A stretch of DNA of 64,000 nt from Procambarus clarkii (GCF_040958095.1 NC_091220.1:20573167-20637166); one strand, 5' to 3'. Positions 45,478-56,861 are shown, counted from the stretch's first letter. The notes: a model not told the origin generated them from the sequence alone. Numbers and translations: made by a program.

Positions 45478-48443
45478 CAGGGAATTTATTAGGTATAGCT
45501 TCGTTTTTAACTTAAACTGGTTGAGAGAGGTACAGTCTTTAACATGGTTGGGAAGGTCATTCCACATTCTGGGCCCCTAGATTTGTAGAGCATTTCTAGT
45601 TTGATTAAGTCGTACTCTAGGAATATCAAAACTGTATTTATTTTCTGGTGTGGTGCTCATGGGTTCTGTTACAACCTTCTATGAAGCTTTTGAGATCAGG
45701 ATTGGCATTATAGTTTAGCGTTTTATATATGTATAATACACATGAGAGAATGTGCAGTGACTTAATGTCTAACATATTCAGAGATTTGAGTAGGGGTATC
45801 GAGTGATGTCTGGGGCCAGAGTTGGATATTGTCCTAATAGCAGCTTTGTATTGAGTAATTAGAGGACGTAAGTGATTTTGGGTAGTAGAGCCCCAAGCAC
45901 AAATACCATAGTTGAGATATGGATAGATAAGGGAGTAATAGAGAGTCACCAGGGCAGGGCGTGGTACATAATATCTGATCTTAGAAAGAATGCCCACAGT
46001 TTTTTAAACTATTTTTGATATATTTAGAATGTGTCCCTGGAAATTCAGCTTGTGGTCATTGAGAATGCCAAGGAATTTGCCATTTAATTTGTTACAAATT
46101 TGGGTATTGTTTATTTTGAGATTTATTTGACTAGAGGATTTATTGCCAAACAGAATATAGAAAGTTTTGTCAATGTTAAGGGTGAGTTCGTTGGCAGTTA
46201 GCCAAAGATGGACTTTATTTAGCTCAGTATTTACTGTGGCATTTAGAGCAAGGGGGTCAGGACTGGAGTAAATGAAGGTTGTGTCGTCAGCAAATAGAAT
46301 TGGTTTGAGGTGTTGGGAGGCATTTGGAAGGTCATTAATGTAGATGAGAAAGAGGAGAGGGCCAAGTATGCTGCCCTGAGGAACACCAATGTTGATGGGT
46401 AGGGTGGAAGAAATTGTATTATTCACAGAAACATATTGGAGCCTGTCAGTAAGGTAGGATTTGAGGTATTGTAGGGAGTGTCCTCTGACTCCATAATGAT
46501 GTAATTTAAGAAGAAGGTTTTGGTGGTTGACAGTATCAAAAGCTTTACGCAGGTCCACAAATAACCCAACAGGGAACTCCTTTTTCAAAAGCTGTATGAA
46601 TCGAGTTAAGCATACTAATAAGTGCATCGTTAGTGCTTTTTTTGGGTCTGAAGCCATATTGGCAAGGGCTAAGAATATTGAGTTTGGCTAGATATGAGTA
46701 AAGCTGCTTATAGATTAGTTTTTCAAAATTTTTTGACAAGTTTGGCAGGATTGATATAGGTCTGTAGTTGTTAACATCTGTGAGATCACCACATTTGTGG
46801 ACAGGCGTTACTCTCGCTTTTTTTAGAATATCTGGAAAGGTTTGGAGTTCAAGTGACTTGTTGAAGAGCAAAGCAATAGCAGGGGCTAAAGATCTGGAGG
46901 CTTTTTTGTAAATTATAGTTGGTATCTCCTCAAGGGCACCAGACTTGGTTTTAAGGGAAAGGATTATCTCATTGACGTCAGTGGAGTTAATAGGCTTTAG
47001 GTACAGAGACTGTGGATAGTTACCTGTAAGATAGTCCTTAATGTCAGTACTGGAAGATGGAATATCATTTGCAAGGGATGAACCAATGGAAGAGAAGAAC
47101 CTATTGAACTCAATAGCAGAATCAGAGGCTGAAAGCTGACCATCGTTATTAGACAGGAGATTCGGTTTGTTATTTAAAGATTTCTTTGATCCCAATATTT
47201 GTGAAATTGTGCTCCAAGTTTGTTTAATGTTGCTCTTTATTTGGGTAAATTTATCTTCGTAGTATTTAGTTTTGGCTCGTCTAATTATCTTAGATAGCAA
47301 TAATGAGTAATTCTTTGAGAATTCTTTGGAGACAATTCCAAACCTATACTTCTTCTCAAGGTAATGTTTTTTATTAATAGATTTAAGTATTCCCTTTGTA
47401 AGCCAGGGATTGTTGAGCCTTTTGGTTGTGACTTGTTTTGTAAGCATAGGACAGTGGGTATTATAAAGGCTAAGAGTTTTTTGAAGAAAAGATTGCACTG
47501 CTTGGTTGATGTCCTCTATGTTACCTAACTCGGACTCCCAGTTGACATTATCAGCAGCAGTTATAAAATTGTCTATAGCAGTTTCATTGTGCAGTCTAAA
47601 ACGTATCTCTCTTGACTCAAGAGGTGGTTTGCTAATGTTAGTTAAGAGAAATGTGGGGTAATGGTCTGTAGTGCTATCGGTGATTATACCTGAAGTAAGC
47701 GGAGAGGTTATGTTTGTCCAGATGTGATCTAGAGTCGTGGCAGTGCTATCAGTGATTCTAGTAGGTCTAGTGATTAAGGGTATGAGGAAGCAGGAATTCA
47801 TACAGTTGAGGAAGCTAACAGCAGTAGGGTGTTCTGGCTCACAGAGGTCAATATTAAAGTCCCCTGCGATAATTAGGTGGCTTTTGTTCAGTCTGTTATC
47901 AAGTATTAGATTTCTAAGGTTTGAGTTGAATTCGGACACATCAGTGTTAGGAATTCTATAAACTGCACCCACAGACAGGACCGACTCGGCACCCTTGACT
48001 CTGAAGCTGGCGAAGATATACTCCCCATAGCAGTCTCTAGTTCTAATTTCTTTTAAGCATGTTAGTTCTTGGTGGTAGTAAAGAGCAGTGCCACCACCTC
48101 TCTGAAGTTGACGACAGTTGTGAATTGCTGAGTAGTTAGGCATGTTAAAGAGTTGAGTAGTATCCTCTTTCAACCATGTTTCAGTAAGTATAATAAAAGA
48201 GAATTTGTTGTCAATAGTTTCAATTAAGGCACTAACATCATCGAAGTGTTTACCTAGGGATCTAACGTTCAAATTGATTACAGAGATATTGTGATTATGA
48301 GTTAATACATTGTTTACATCATGTGCTGAAAAATATCTGCAATTTAGATCATTAAAGTGATTATTGTCATAGATAGTGGATAAGAGGTTAAGTTCTGGGT
48401 CTATACTTGTCTGCATAAAAAAAGCTGATTGCAGGAAAAACAA
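45478..48443 (-). pseudogene. LINE ORF2: endonuclease plus reverse transcriptase, near full length
   Basis: The first frame (48443-46545) has SVINLNVRSLGKHFDDV, ILTETWLKEDT, GGGTALYYHQELTC, HLIIAGDFNIDLCE and TDHYPTFLLT (endonuclease), then ARVTPVHKCGDLTDVNNYRP and PCQYGFRPKKST (reverse transcriptase fingers). After a frameshift near 46570, 46657-46004 gives FVDLRKAFDTVNHQNLLLKL, NIGVPQGSILGPLLFLIYIN and the catalytic ILFADDTTFIYS. A further frame (45997-45638) has YYSLIYPYLNYGICAWG, and shifted sequence ends with MWNDLPNHVKDCTSL and a stop near 45478. All catalytic boxes are present. The AWG...WNDLP C-terminus is typical of CR1/L2-like LINEs. Only three or four single-base breaks separate this from an open frame, so the copy is fairly young. 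Confidence 0.92.
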
Positions 48444-49095
48444 GGAAAGAAAGGCAAATTACAAGGTAGAAATAAGCTATAAAATAGGGAAAAATATGTA
48501 CACAATACTGTACAAAAACACAAAATGAATAAAAAAAAAAAAAGTTAGCTTACAAGGGGCTTACAGGGGTACAATGGAGTAAGGGAGTATGGCTAGGCTA
48601 GGCAACCTAGGTAATAAATGAGATTAAAGAAAAAACATATAAACATAGACTATACAAAACACAAGATATAGAAATACAAAACAAAAATATAAACAAGACT
48701 AATCAATACAAAAACAAATTGAGCAAAAATGAAAAAAATGAGGTAGATTGCTTACAAGTACTCTCAGGTACACTGTAAGTAACAATTTGCAATTTGAGAT
48801 GCAGGCAAAGCCAGGGGTACAATGGAGTAAGGGAGCATGGCGAGGCTAGGCAACTTAGGTAATAAATGAAATCAAAGAAAAGTTGAATAATAAACATAGG
48901 CAAATTTAAGCTAATGATTATTAACTATAAATAGTTCAGTTATGACTGTATAATTAATAAGACCTGAAGAACTACTTAATGCACTCAATTAAATAATTTC
49001 AGTAAATGACTAGTTAAGAGTAAGTTAAAAATTAAGACAGAAAATGAAACAAGGAGACTTAGGATACCTAGCCCCACTAGTTGACAGGGGGTTAA
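48444..49095 (-). other. LINE inter-ORF region with an internal duplication
   Basis: A ~75-bp segment starting GGGGTACAATGGAGTAAGGG and running into AGGCAAC(C/T)TAGGTAATAAATGA occurs at about 48565 and again at about 48813, roughly 250 bp apart. No open frame of note. Confidence 0.65.
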
Positions 49096-49790
49096 TTAAG
49101 TTAATTCACTGGGAGTGATAAGGTGAGACAAACCACATTGGGAGAGGAAAGTGTTGAGGTTTTCTTCTTTAGTAATTGTAAACATTTTGCCCTCTGCGGT
49201 TTTTCTCACCTTTATCAGTCCATCTCTAACGAAGCACTTATGAATCGCATCTGGGTTTTGTTGACGGATTTGACGCAGGCGGTAGAGGAGTTGCTGTCTG
49301 TTCCTAGTCAAGCACTCGTTGATGTATAATCCCTTCCGTTGGGATGCAGCTGTCCGGACTAGATGGATTTCGTGAACTGGGAAGACAGCTTCAGGCGAAT
49401 TTTCCGTTGGTTTTGACCTGATGGATTCTTTTTGCCTACTCTGTAGGCAACAATAACGTCAGTTTTGTTTAGACTGAGCTGCAATTTGTTTTTTAATAGA
49501 TCCTGAGCTATTTCGACACAATTTTCACCTTCATGTTCCACAGGTATATCTTGGGACGACACAATAACAGAGTCTAGCAGCTTTTGCTGGTCTTGTTCAT
49601 CCTGGGAGACGGAACGTTGGGCTGAAAATGTACTGATACATGCAGCCATTTTGCTGAGAGCTTCCTCCTGTTTTTTTATGGCTTCATCAGTTTTCAGAAG
49701 GTTGTTTTCCTCACGGAGATCATTCAAATCATGCTGTAGTTGGTCTTGGCTAGCCTTGCAGTTTCTAATATCCTCGCGGAGGAGGGTTAA
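49096..49790 (-). pseudogene. LINE ORF1, C-terminal part
   Basis: The minus strand from 49790 reads LTLLREDIRNCKASQDQLQH, then REENNLLKTDEAIKKQEEAL (coiled-coil-like), and YRVGKKNPSGQNQRKIRLKL. After a frameshift near 49365 it continues INECLTRNRQQLLYRLRQIR and KCFVRDGLIKVRK. A coiled coil followed by a basic nucleic-acid-binding tail is typical of LINE ORF1 chaperone proteins. It begins exactly at the TTAA where the piggyBac entered and continues the frame of the 53375-53734 part. Confidence 0.8.
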
Positions 49791-50162
49791 AAAAACTTTT
49801 AAAAAAACGTTAAAAAAAGCACTTTCGCGCTTTATATTAGAGATAACTTGTCACCGTTTTTTCTTACGATTCCGCATAACAGCCTACTTTTCTCGTCCAT
49901 CGAAAAAATATTTCTATAAATTCCATTTTTTAACCGAAATGGATGGGGATACTCTCAGATTTTTCTCCATGAAATTCCCGTTCTCCCTCACCGAACACAT
50001 GGCATCTCGGCCTACCCGATCACGTGGTCGGCCCATTGTTTTGTTGACACTCCAAGTGCCCACACTGCGCTCCCCTCTCGCGGCAAACGTGACCCGTTTT
50101 ACGCATTTATTTCCGTTCCGTTTCCGTTCTCGTGTACCTAAAACCCATTCAATACCTTCAAT

Positions 50163-52115
50163 ATGGATGCTGCACCAGGAACAAGCAGTGGAACGCAAAA
50201 GAAAGGTAGGAAATCTAGGAAAGCAGAAGAGATCGCCATGATTCACGATCTGTATCGTGGGGTCAAGCTCACTCCATCCAAGATTCCCGACGTTGTTGAA
50301 GCCTTTTCAGGGTCTTCTGATGATGAATTTGAGGCTGACGAACCTGAAAATGATGTGTTATATGAGGTTTCCACAACTGATGATGATATTTCGAGTGAGA
50401 GTGAGGATGAGAGTGAAGAAGAAGCCCCTGCCCCGCCACGCGGAAACCGCACGTGTCCGGTACCAAAGAGGGCTAGGCTGGGTGATGACTGGAATCGTAG
50501 CAATACTCCTCCCATCGTTGATGACTTTTCTGCAAACCCTGGCCTAACAATTCCACTACCTACTACTCCATTGCAGTTTTTACAACTGTTTTTCACTAGA
50601 GCAGTGGTTGAATACTTAGCGTATGAAACCAATTTGCATGCCACACACATCATACATCTCATGGCTGACTCAGCAAGAAACACGTGGAAACCAGTGTCTG
50701 TGAAAGAAATGGCCCGATATTTGGCCCTGTGCATACTGATGGGCATAGTGAAGATGCCTACAATGAGGATGTACTGGCAGACGAATCAGATGTGGCATTG
50801 TCGCTTCTTCAACTTGTTTATGTCGTCTGCTCGGTTCCAACACATTTCTAAGTTCTTCCACATGTATAACAAAAAAGGCGTTCCAGTGAATAATAGTGAC
50901 CGACTGATAAAAGTGAGACCACTAATGGACTATTTTTCAGAAAAATTTGCATCTATATATATCCCAAAAAAAGAATTGAGTCTCGATGAGGGTACAATGG
51001 CATGGCGCGGCCACCTCTCTTTCAAGGTCTACAATCCCAACAAGCCTGATAAATATGGTGTAAAATTTTATATGTTGGCCGAAGGGACATCAGGCTACAT
51101 ATATAAATTTGATGTGCATTGTGGAATTGGAAAAACGACAGTGGAAACCATGATGGGGTTGATGGCGCCCCTAGTCAACAAGGGTTATCATCTGTATATG
51201 GATAACTACTATAACTCGGTAAGCCTAACAGAACAATTACGTGAAGTGGGTGTTTACACATGTGGCACACTTAGACTCCAACGTGGCGCCCCCAAGGATC
51301 TGCAACAAGTGGTAAAGGGTAAAATGGCAACCGACACGACCCTACACATGCATAAGGATAACACCTTTGTTATAGTTTGGAAGGACAAGCGCCCCGTCTC
51401 TGTCATCACCAATATCCACAATGCCGACACTACTCAAGCACAGCGCAGGAAACGCGTTCGTAAACGTGACGGGAGAACTGGAGTAGAAATTGTGAAAATG
51501 AACAAACCCAAGGCCATAGTGGATTACAGTAAGTTCATGAAAGGTGTTGATCATTTTGATCAAATGGTCAAATATTATGAGTTTGCAAGAAAAACCAACA
51601 AATGGACCAAGAAGATCACTTTCTATTTTCTGCAAATGGCCATGCACAATGCATACGCATTGTATAACCACTACTCAACAGATACAAAAAAACTAACACT
51701 ATTAGAGTTTCACGCAGTAGGAATAAAAGCCTTATTGGCGTGGAACAGCGAGGAATGGCCAACAACAACAAGTATACCACATGTTCCCGACATAGATGCC
51801 AGCGCAGCTCCTCCTGCTGACGCGGCAGTTTCAACACCCGGCACATCTGGTGCGAGGCGTCCTCTGTTCACCTCAACACCTCAAGCCCACTTATCAACCA
51901 CAAATTCTGAAATGGACATTGAGGACATAGAACCACTTGATGTTTCTGATTTCATAGAAGATTCTACTACAAGTTTGGTGGTTCCTGTAGAAGACAATAT
52001 TCCTCCAGTGCATCCAAGAAATACAAGAATTATAGATTCAGAACAACGTCTCAACTACAAGTTAACGCATGAACTCGTGCACTTGGCTAAAAAAAGAAGA
52101 TGCCGTGTTTGTTAG
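50163..52115 (+). CDS. piggyBac-family (PGBD-like) transposase, premature stop in C-terminal finger
   Basis: The 650-codon frame starts MDAAPGTSSGTQKKGRKSRK. Residues 50-90 are acidic and Ser-rich, as in piggyBac and PGBD N-termini. The catalytic domain follows: ELSLDEGTMAWRG (Asp ~275), LYMDNYYNSV (Asp ~347) and KFMKGVDHFDQM (Asp ~463), the three acidic motifs of piggyBac RNase-H-like transposases. DSARNTWKPVSVKEMARYLA and MYWQ are also family hallmarks. These enzymes cut and paste at TTAA without leaving footprints. The frame ends in RRCRVC at a TAG (52113-52115). In the same frame the sequence continues to a TAA at 52233-52235 with GCKICDVALCAAPC and CYTRYH, the rest of a typical C-terminal Cys-rich zinc finger. 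The TAG therefore probably truncates the finger, unless it is read through or is an assembly error. The catalytic core has no visible break. Confidence 0.93.
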   Translation: MDAAPGTSSGTQKKGRKSRKAEEIAMIHDLYRGVKLTPSKIPDVVEAFSGSSDDEFEADEPENDVLYEVSTTDDDISSESEDESEEEAPAPPRGNRTCPVPKRARLGDDWNRSNTPPIVDDFSANPGLTIPLPTTPLQFLQLFFTRAVVEYLAYETNLHATHIIHLMADSARNTWKPVSVKEMARYLALCILMGIVKMPTMRMYWQTNQMWHCRFFNLFMSSARFQHISKFFHMYNKKGVPVNNSDRLIKVRPLMDYFSEKFASIYIPKKELSLDEGTMAWRGHLSFKVYNPNKPDKYGVKFYMLAEGTSGYIYKFDVHCGIGKTTVETMMGLMAPLVNKGYHLYMDNYYNSVSLTEQLREVGVYTCGTLRLQRGAPKDLQQVVKGKMATDTTLHMHKDNTFVIVWKDKRPVSVITNIHNADTTQAQRRKRVRKRDGRTGVEIVKMNKPKAIVDYSKFMKGVDHFDQMVKYYEFARKTNKWTKKITFYFLQMAMHNAYALYNHYSTDTKKLTLLEFHAVGIKALLAWNSEEWPTTTSIPHVPDIDASAAPPADAAVSTPGTSGARRPLFTSTPQAHLSTTNSEMDIEDIEPLDVSDFIEDSTTSLVVPVEDNIPPVHPRNTRIIDSEQRLNYKLTHELVHLAKKRRCRVC

Positions 52116-52235
52116 AAGTCTGGCAAAAGGAGGGACGTGATATATGGATGTAAAATTTGTGATGTGGCACTGTGCGCTGCGCCTTGCTACACAAGGTACC
52201 ACCGAAGAAAGATATTTTGGGTGGAGAAAAAATAA
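52116..52235 (+). pseudogene. Severed C-terminal zinc-finger segment of the piggyBac transposase
   Basis: In frame after the TAG: a basic linker, then C-x2-C, C, C and a YH pair, completing the Cys-rich domain that begins with CRVC before the stop. This domain binds the transposon ends in characterised piggyBac enzymes, so its loss should impair activity. Confidence 0.8.
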
Positions 52236-53370
52236 CCACCGGCAACAGCTTCACTCCACCTAAGAAACATCAGATGAGCAACTTCAGGATCAGAAGCCTG
52301 AAGATGGTGGAGTGAAGAAAAAATGCTCAACTGTTGATCTTCAATCAACATAGACAGGGTAAGTACACCTATTTGGAATTTTTTATCATGTATAAGAAGT
52401 TATATTATATACGTTTTGTAGAGAATTTATTTGCGAATTTTTTGGTACCAGAATGAATATTATATCACATAAACTTCTATGAGTAAAAAAAAAAAAACAC
52501 AAAGTATGTTTTGGGGTGTGGCTCTGGGTGTGGCGGCCGTGTGGCAGTGGGTTCCCTTTAGCCGTTGATATATCCAACACGTGGGAAATATTTGTATGTG
52601 TTATGTATATATCTGTGTAGGGAATTTTACTGCGATCACTGTCATACAAATTATAAAATGTTTCAACAAGTATAAACATGACAAACATCAAACGAACGAA
52701 AACAATGCGTTCGTTTCTGCCGCGAACGCATACTGAGCGACGTTGTTCTATATTTGGCGCTTCTCTTACACATGCTTTGTACAAATGTTATACATTTCAT
52801 CTTATAGAAAATTTTATTGCGAACACATTGGTATAAAAAAAAATACGTACATAGAAAAGTAGGGTCAGGAAACGTATAAATGTATAAACTTTCCAAGCAT
52901 GATTTCCCCCCTGTGTTTTCGCCAGTGCGCTCGCGGCTAACTACTCTCCACTTCACACACTCTTGCGGGTGGGCAATTACCTATATTAAACATTCATATG
53001 CATATGTCCGTGTAGAGAATTTTATTGCAATTCCAATGATACCAAAATTAGCGATGTAGGAAAACTGTAGGCTTCGCAACCATTAAGAGAGTGGAAACAT
53101 TTTGTTGCTGTTTGGCGCTCTCGGCGAGTGATCTGCATAGTTTTTTATTTGGTGTTGATACTCCTTATGCTTGGGCGGCATTTTATAGGTATGCTCTTAT
53201 AGACAATTTCATTGCGAACACAGTGATACCAAATTTAAATACGTGCGCCTTCAATTATTGTCAGGACAGTCAAAAGAGTGTACACTTTTTCGGTCTTACA
53301 GCGTAGGCGCGCGAAGTGCCGAAAGCATCTGGGGTATTGATTTTTTTTGAGCGCCGAGAGCGCGACAGTG
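52236..53370 (-). repeat. 3' subterminal region of piggyBac with ~190-bp degenerate repeats
   Basis: Read inward from the right end (minus strand), a ~40-bp motif of the form GGTATCA-TG-TCGCAATAAAA followed by TTNTCTATAAGAACAT recurs four times: about 53220-53180, 53035-52995, 52840-52795 and 52660-52610. The outer three correspond to the three copies in each non-autonomous element. No gene. Confidence 0.65.
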
Positions 53371-53374
53371 TTAC

Positions 53375-53734
53375 TTCTTGTTGTTGTTGGAGATTAGTGC
53401 GGTTCGCTAGATTCTCATTTAGAAGACTCAAGATGATAGTATTTTGTGACTCGAGGACTAGGCACAACTTTTTGAACCACTGATTCTCGGTCCAGTTAGT
53501 GAATTCCGGTGAGGGACCGGAAGCTCGCTTGAGTTGCTTATACTGGGATGCTAGCATGTTCATAGGAGAGGGTTGAGAGGACTCTGCTCCCTTGCTCAAT
53601 GGGGTGGAGGGGAGGGCAGCACCGCCGCCCCGGACCCCAGAGCTTCCAGACGGAGAAACACGAATATTGTTAGAGTTGGCCGGGATGGATGCCTTGTTAA
53701 GGGGTTTGTTGCCCTTATTTCCCTGCACAGTCAC
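53375..53734 (-). pseudogene. LINE ORF1, N-terminal part
   Basis: It starts MTVQGNKGNKPLNKASIPAN and continues with a Ser/Gly-rich stretch, then FTNWTENQWFKKLCLVLESQ and LLNENLANRTNLQQQQE, where the piggyBac interrupts it. The Met at 53734 is a plausible ORF1 start. The frame continues across the TTAA into the 49790 segment when the insertion is disregarded. Confidence 0.8.
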
Positions 53735-54010
53735 ATTTTTATAATAATGATGCTGGAATATTGGCTTCGAGCTGCCACCTCCCTTAGTACACGAAAGCCA
53801 AGGCTTAGTCTACCAATGAGAGATGTCAACTGCAAGGAGCACTGGAATATTCTGACGACTCTGGGCCACAGCAGCCCAGACATCAACTTGTGGCGGAGGG
53901 TGGAGGGCAGGTGCGACGGGACACCAGCCAATCAGCGACAGGCAGGCAATGGACAAGCAGTTTGCCGGTTAACGGTGGCAGGCGGTAGCAGGTGTGCTGG
54001 TGTGCTGGAT
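53735..54010 (-). other. Probable LINE 5' UTR
   Basis: GC-richer than its surroundings and directly upstream of ORF1 on the minus strand. No coding frame recognised. The outer boundary is uncertain. Confidence 0.45.
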
Positions 54011-54137
54011 ACGTTTTGCTCTCTGGTCAAAACGTATTGGAGATACTTGCTGGATACATCTTCTATATTATGTTGTTTTTACGTACTTTGAAGGGAAGAG
54101 CAGGCTCAATCTCTCTTGAAAGAGATTATCGTCACAA

Positions 54138-54703
<566 letters not shown>

Positions 54704-54729
54704 TATATATATATATATATATATATATT
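54704..54729. repeat. (TA)n microsatellite
   Basis: A short TA run between MITE copy a and the Penelope inverted repeat. Confidence 0.95.
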
Positions 54730-55092
54730 GAATATGACCGCATATTCTGTATTTATTATTTTCTGGTTTAGGGCTTCTATCCCTCTAACTATTTTCTTAG
54801 CATCAGGGCTTAATTGGAATAGGAGTTCTCCAAAACTCATTTTCGTACTTTTAAGGTGAAGAAAAGAAGTGATTTACTATAGAGTGTATTACACTTATTT
54901 GTATAATTTGCACGACGTTTCGAACCTCCATGGTTCATTCTCAAGTGAACAGATCTTACAATACTAGTTGATTTTTATACCCGCATTAGGTTCAGGTGAT
55001 AATACACTGAAGGTGAAAAACATGGGGGGATACATAAGGGATAAACATAGGGGCTGCAGAAGGCTTATTGGCCCATACGAGGCATCTCCTAT

Positions 55093-55664
55093 CTAAACAC
55101 AAAGATTAATCCAGTGTAATTGGCCTGTTATGTTGGACATTGTCTTCTGTGTTGCATCGATATGTTCTTGTCTTGTCCTTACTCTCATGGTGGGTAGAGT
55201 AAATAGTTCCGTGATTTGGGTGTTCATGGTAGGTCGCTCTATTCTTATGTGAATTGCCTCAAGAATTTGTAATCTTCTTGAATCTTGGGTTTTGTCTATT
55301 ATGCAAGTATTCTTGTTCAACATTTCTCTTGTTAGAGTAATGTCATGGGCTTGTCTCATGTGATTCCTAGGGGCACCAGATTGAAGATGGCATGTCAAAC
55401 GCCTCGTCAGCTTGGTCGACGTCATACCTATGTACTTACATTGAAGGTTACGTCCTTCGTGGGGGCAAGTGTACATGTATACAACGCTTGACTGCTGTAG
55501 AGGGTTCTCCGTCGGCTTCGGGCTGTTTTTGATAAGGAGTTCGGAAGTCTTCTTGGTTTGTAGAATATTATCAGGTTTATGTTTTGGTTAGGAGTAGTGC
55601 TTTTTACTCCTTTACGGATTATTTCTTTCATTATTCTTTCCTCTTTTATATGTTCACTGTGCAT
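55093..55664 (-). pseudogene. Penelope-like GIY-YIG endonuclease segment (left arm)
   Basis: Two overlapping minus-strand frames (55664-55428 and 55476-55093). The main one has CPHEGRNLQCKYIGMTSTKL then TRRLTCHLQSG, MRQAHDI and DSRRLQILEAIHIR. The KYIGMTSTKLTRRL...H motif matches the GIY-YIG nuclease domain at the C-terminus of Penelope-like elements, with the conserved Arg and Glu (EAIHI) in place. The reverse transcriptase domain is absent. Confidence 0.85.
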
Positions 55665-55872
55665 GGTTGATTTGTAATATAATTTTATTGGGGGTGTTGT
55701 GGTTCTGATCTAGGTTCTGAATTATACCAACGGTCCAAGTGTCTTCTTATAGCAGGCGTTTATTATCTTCTAATAAACGCTGCTATAAGAAGACACTTGG
55801 ACCGTTTGGTATAATTCAGAACCTAGATCAGAAACCACAACACCCCCAATAAAATTATATTACAAATCAACC

Positions 55873-56420
55873 ATGCACAGTGAACATATAAAAGAGGAAA
55901 GAATAATGAAAGAAATAATCCGTAAAGGAGTAAAAGCACTACTCCTAACCAAACATAAACCTGATAATATTCTACAAAACCAAGAAGACTTCCGAACTCC
56001 TTATCAAAAACAGCCCGAAGCCGACGGAGAACCCTCTACAGCAGTCAAGCGTTGTATACATGTACACTTGCCCCACGAAGGATGTAACCTTCAATGTAAG
56101 TACATAGGTATGACGTCGACCAAGCTGACGAGGCGTTTGACATGCCATCTTCAATCTGGTGCCCTAGGAATCACATGAGACAAGCCCATGACATTACTCT
56201 AACAAGAGAAATGTTGAACAAGAATACTTGCATAATAGACAAAACCCAAGATTCAAGAAGATTACAAATTCTTGAGGCAATTCACATAAGAATAGAGCGA
56301 CCTACCATGAACACCCAAATCACGGAACTATTACTCTACCCACCATGAGAGTAAGGACAGACAAGAACATATCGATGCCAACACAGAAGACAATGTCCAA
56401 CATAACAGGCCAATTACACT
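55873..56420 (+). pseudogene. Penelope-like GIY-YIG endonuclease segment (right arm)
   Basis: The mirror of the left arm on the plus strand: HEGCNLQCKYIGMTSTKLTR at about 56078, then DSRRLQILEAIHIRIERPTM from 56251. One small shift near 56150 breaks the frame. It ends ITGQLHWINLCV near 56438. Confidence 0.85.
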
Positions 56421-56691
56421 GGATTAATCTTTGTGTTTAGATAGGAGATGCCTCGTATGGGCCAATAAGCCTTCTGCAGCCCCTATGTTTATCCCTTATG
56501 TATCCCCCCATGTTTTTCACCTTCAGTGTATTATCACCTGACCTAATGCGGGTATAAAAATCAACTAGTATTGTAAGATCTGTTCACTTGAGAATGAAAC
56601 CATGGAGGTTCGAAACGTCGTGCAAATTATACAAATAAGTGTAATACACTCTATAGTAAATCACTTCTTTCTTCACCTTAAAAGTACGAAA

Positions 56692-56845
56692 ATGAGTTTT
56701 GGAGAACTCCTATTCCAATTAAGCCCTGATGCTAAGAAAATAGTTAGAGGGATAGAAGCCCTAAACCAGAAAATAATAAATACAGAATATGCGGTCATAT
56801 TCAATGAAACATGTTTGAAAGAAAACCTGCTGCCAGTATACACCA
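56692..56845 (+). pseudogene. Penelope-like ORF start (right arm)
   Basis: MSFGELLFQLSPDAKKIVRG, then IEALNQKIINTEYAVIFNET and a few residues, cut off by (TA)n and the next MITE. Its homologue at 58531 begins MNFGEVIFDLPPTVKRNVRK. A mirror copy lies at about 54840-54735 on the minus strand. Confidence 0.65.
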
Positions 56846-56861
56846 ATATATATATATATAT

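Larger units (their letters stand above)
49791..53370 (+). mobile_element. Autonomous-type piggyBac transposon inserted in LINE ORF1
   Basis: The left end has TTAA at 49787-49790, an A-rich stretch with two more TTAA (49799 and 49810), then GCACTTTCGCGCT (49819-49831). The right end, read inward, is CACTGTCGCGCTCTCGGCGC, next to a mutated target duplication (GTAA; TTAC at 53371-53374 on the plus strand). Inside lies a 650-codon transposase. The 3' part (52400-53370) matches the satellite-embedded ~882-bp elements, most strongly over its last ~390 bp. The exact left boundary is ambiguous because of the repeated TTAA and A runs. Confidence 0.88.
45160..54010 (-). mobile_element. Long LINE (CR1/L2-like), minus strand, split by a piggyBac insertion
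   Basis: On the minus strand the order is 5' UTR (to ~54010), ORF1 (53734 to 53375, resuming 49790 to ~49100), an inter-ORF spacer, ORF2 with endonuclease and reverse transcriptase (48443 to ~45478), a 3' UTR, and an AAATA-rich tail at 45169-45193. The piggyBac element (~49791-53370) interrupts ORF1. Excluding it, the LINE is about 5.2 kb, a full-length size. Frameshifts near 49365, 46570, 46000 and 45640 show decay. The 5' boundary is estimated. Confidence 0.88.
54730..56845. mobile_element. Penelope-like element fragments in a ~2.1-kb inverted repeat
   Basis: The left arm (54730-55765, element on the minus strand) and right arm (55771-56845, plus strand) are near-perfect reverse complements around a 5-bp spacer (TCTTC, 55766-55770). 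From the centre outward each arm carries a GIY-YIG-type C-terminal coding segment, a 3' UTR with a stem-loop, and the start of an ORF (MSFGELLFQLSPDAKKIVRG). The order 'C-terminus, then N-terminus' is the pseudo-LTR junction known for Penelope elements. Confidence 0.85.
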
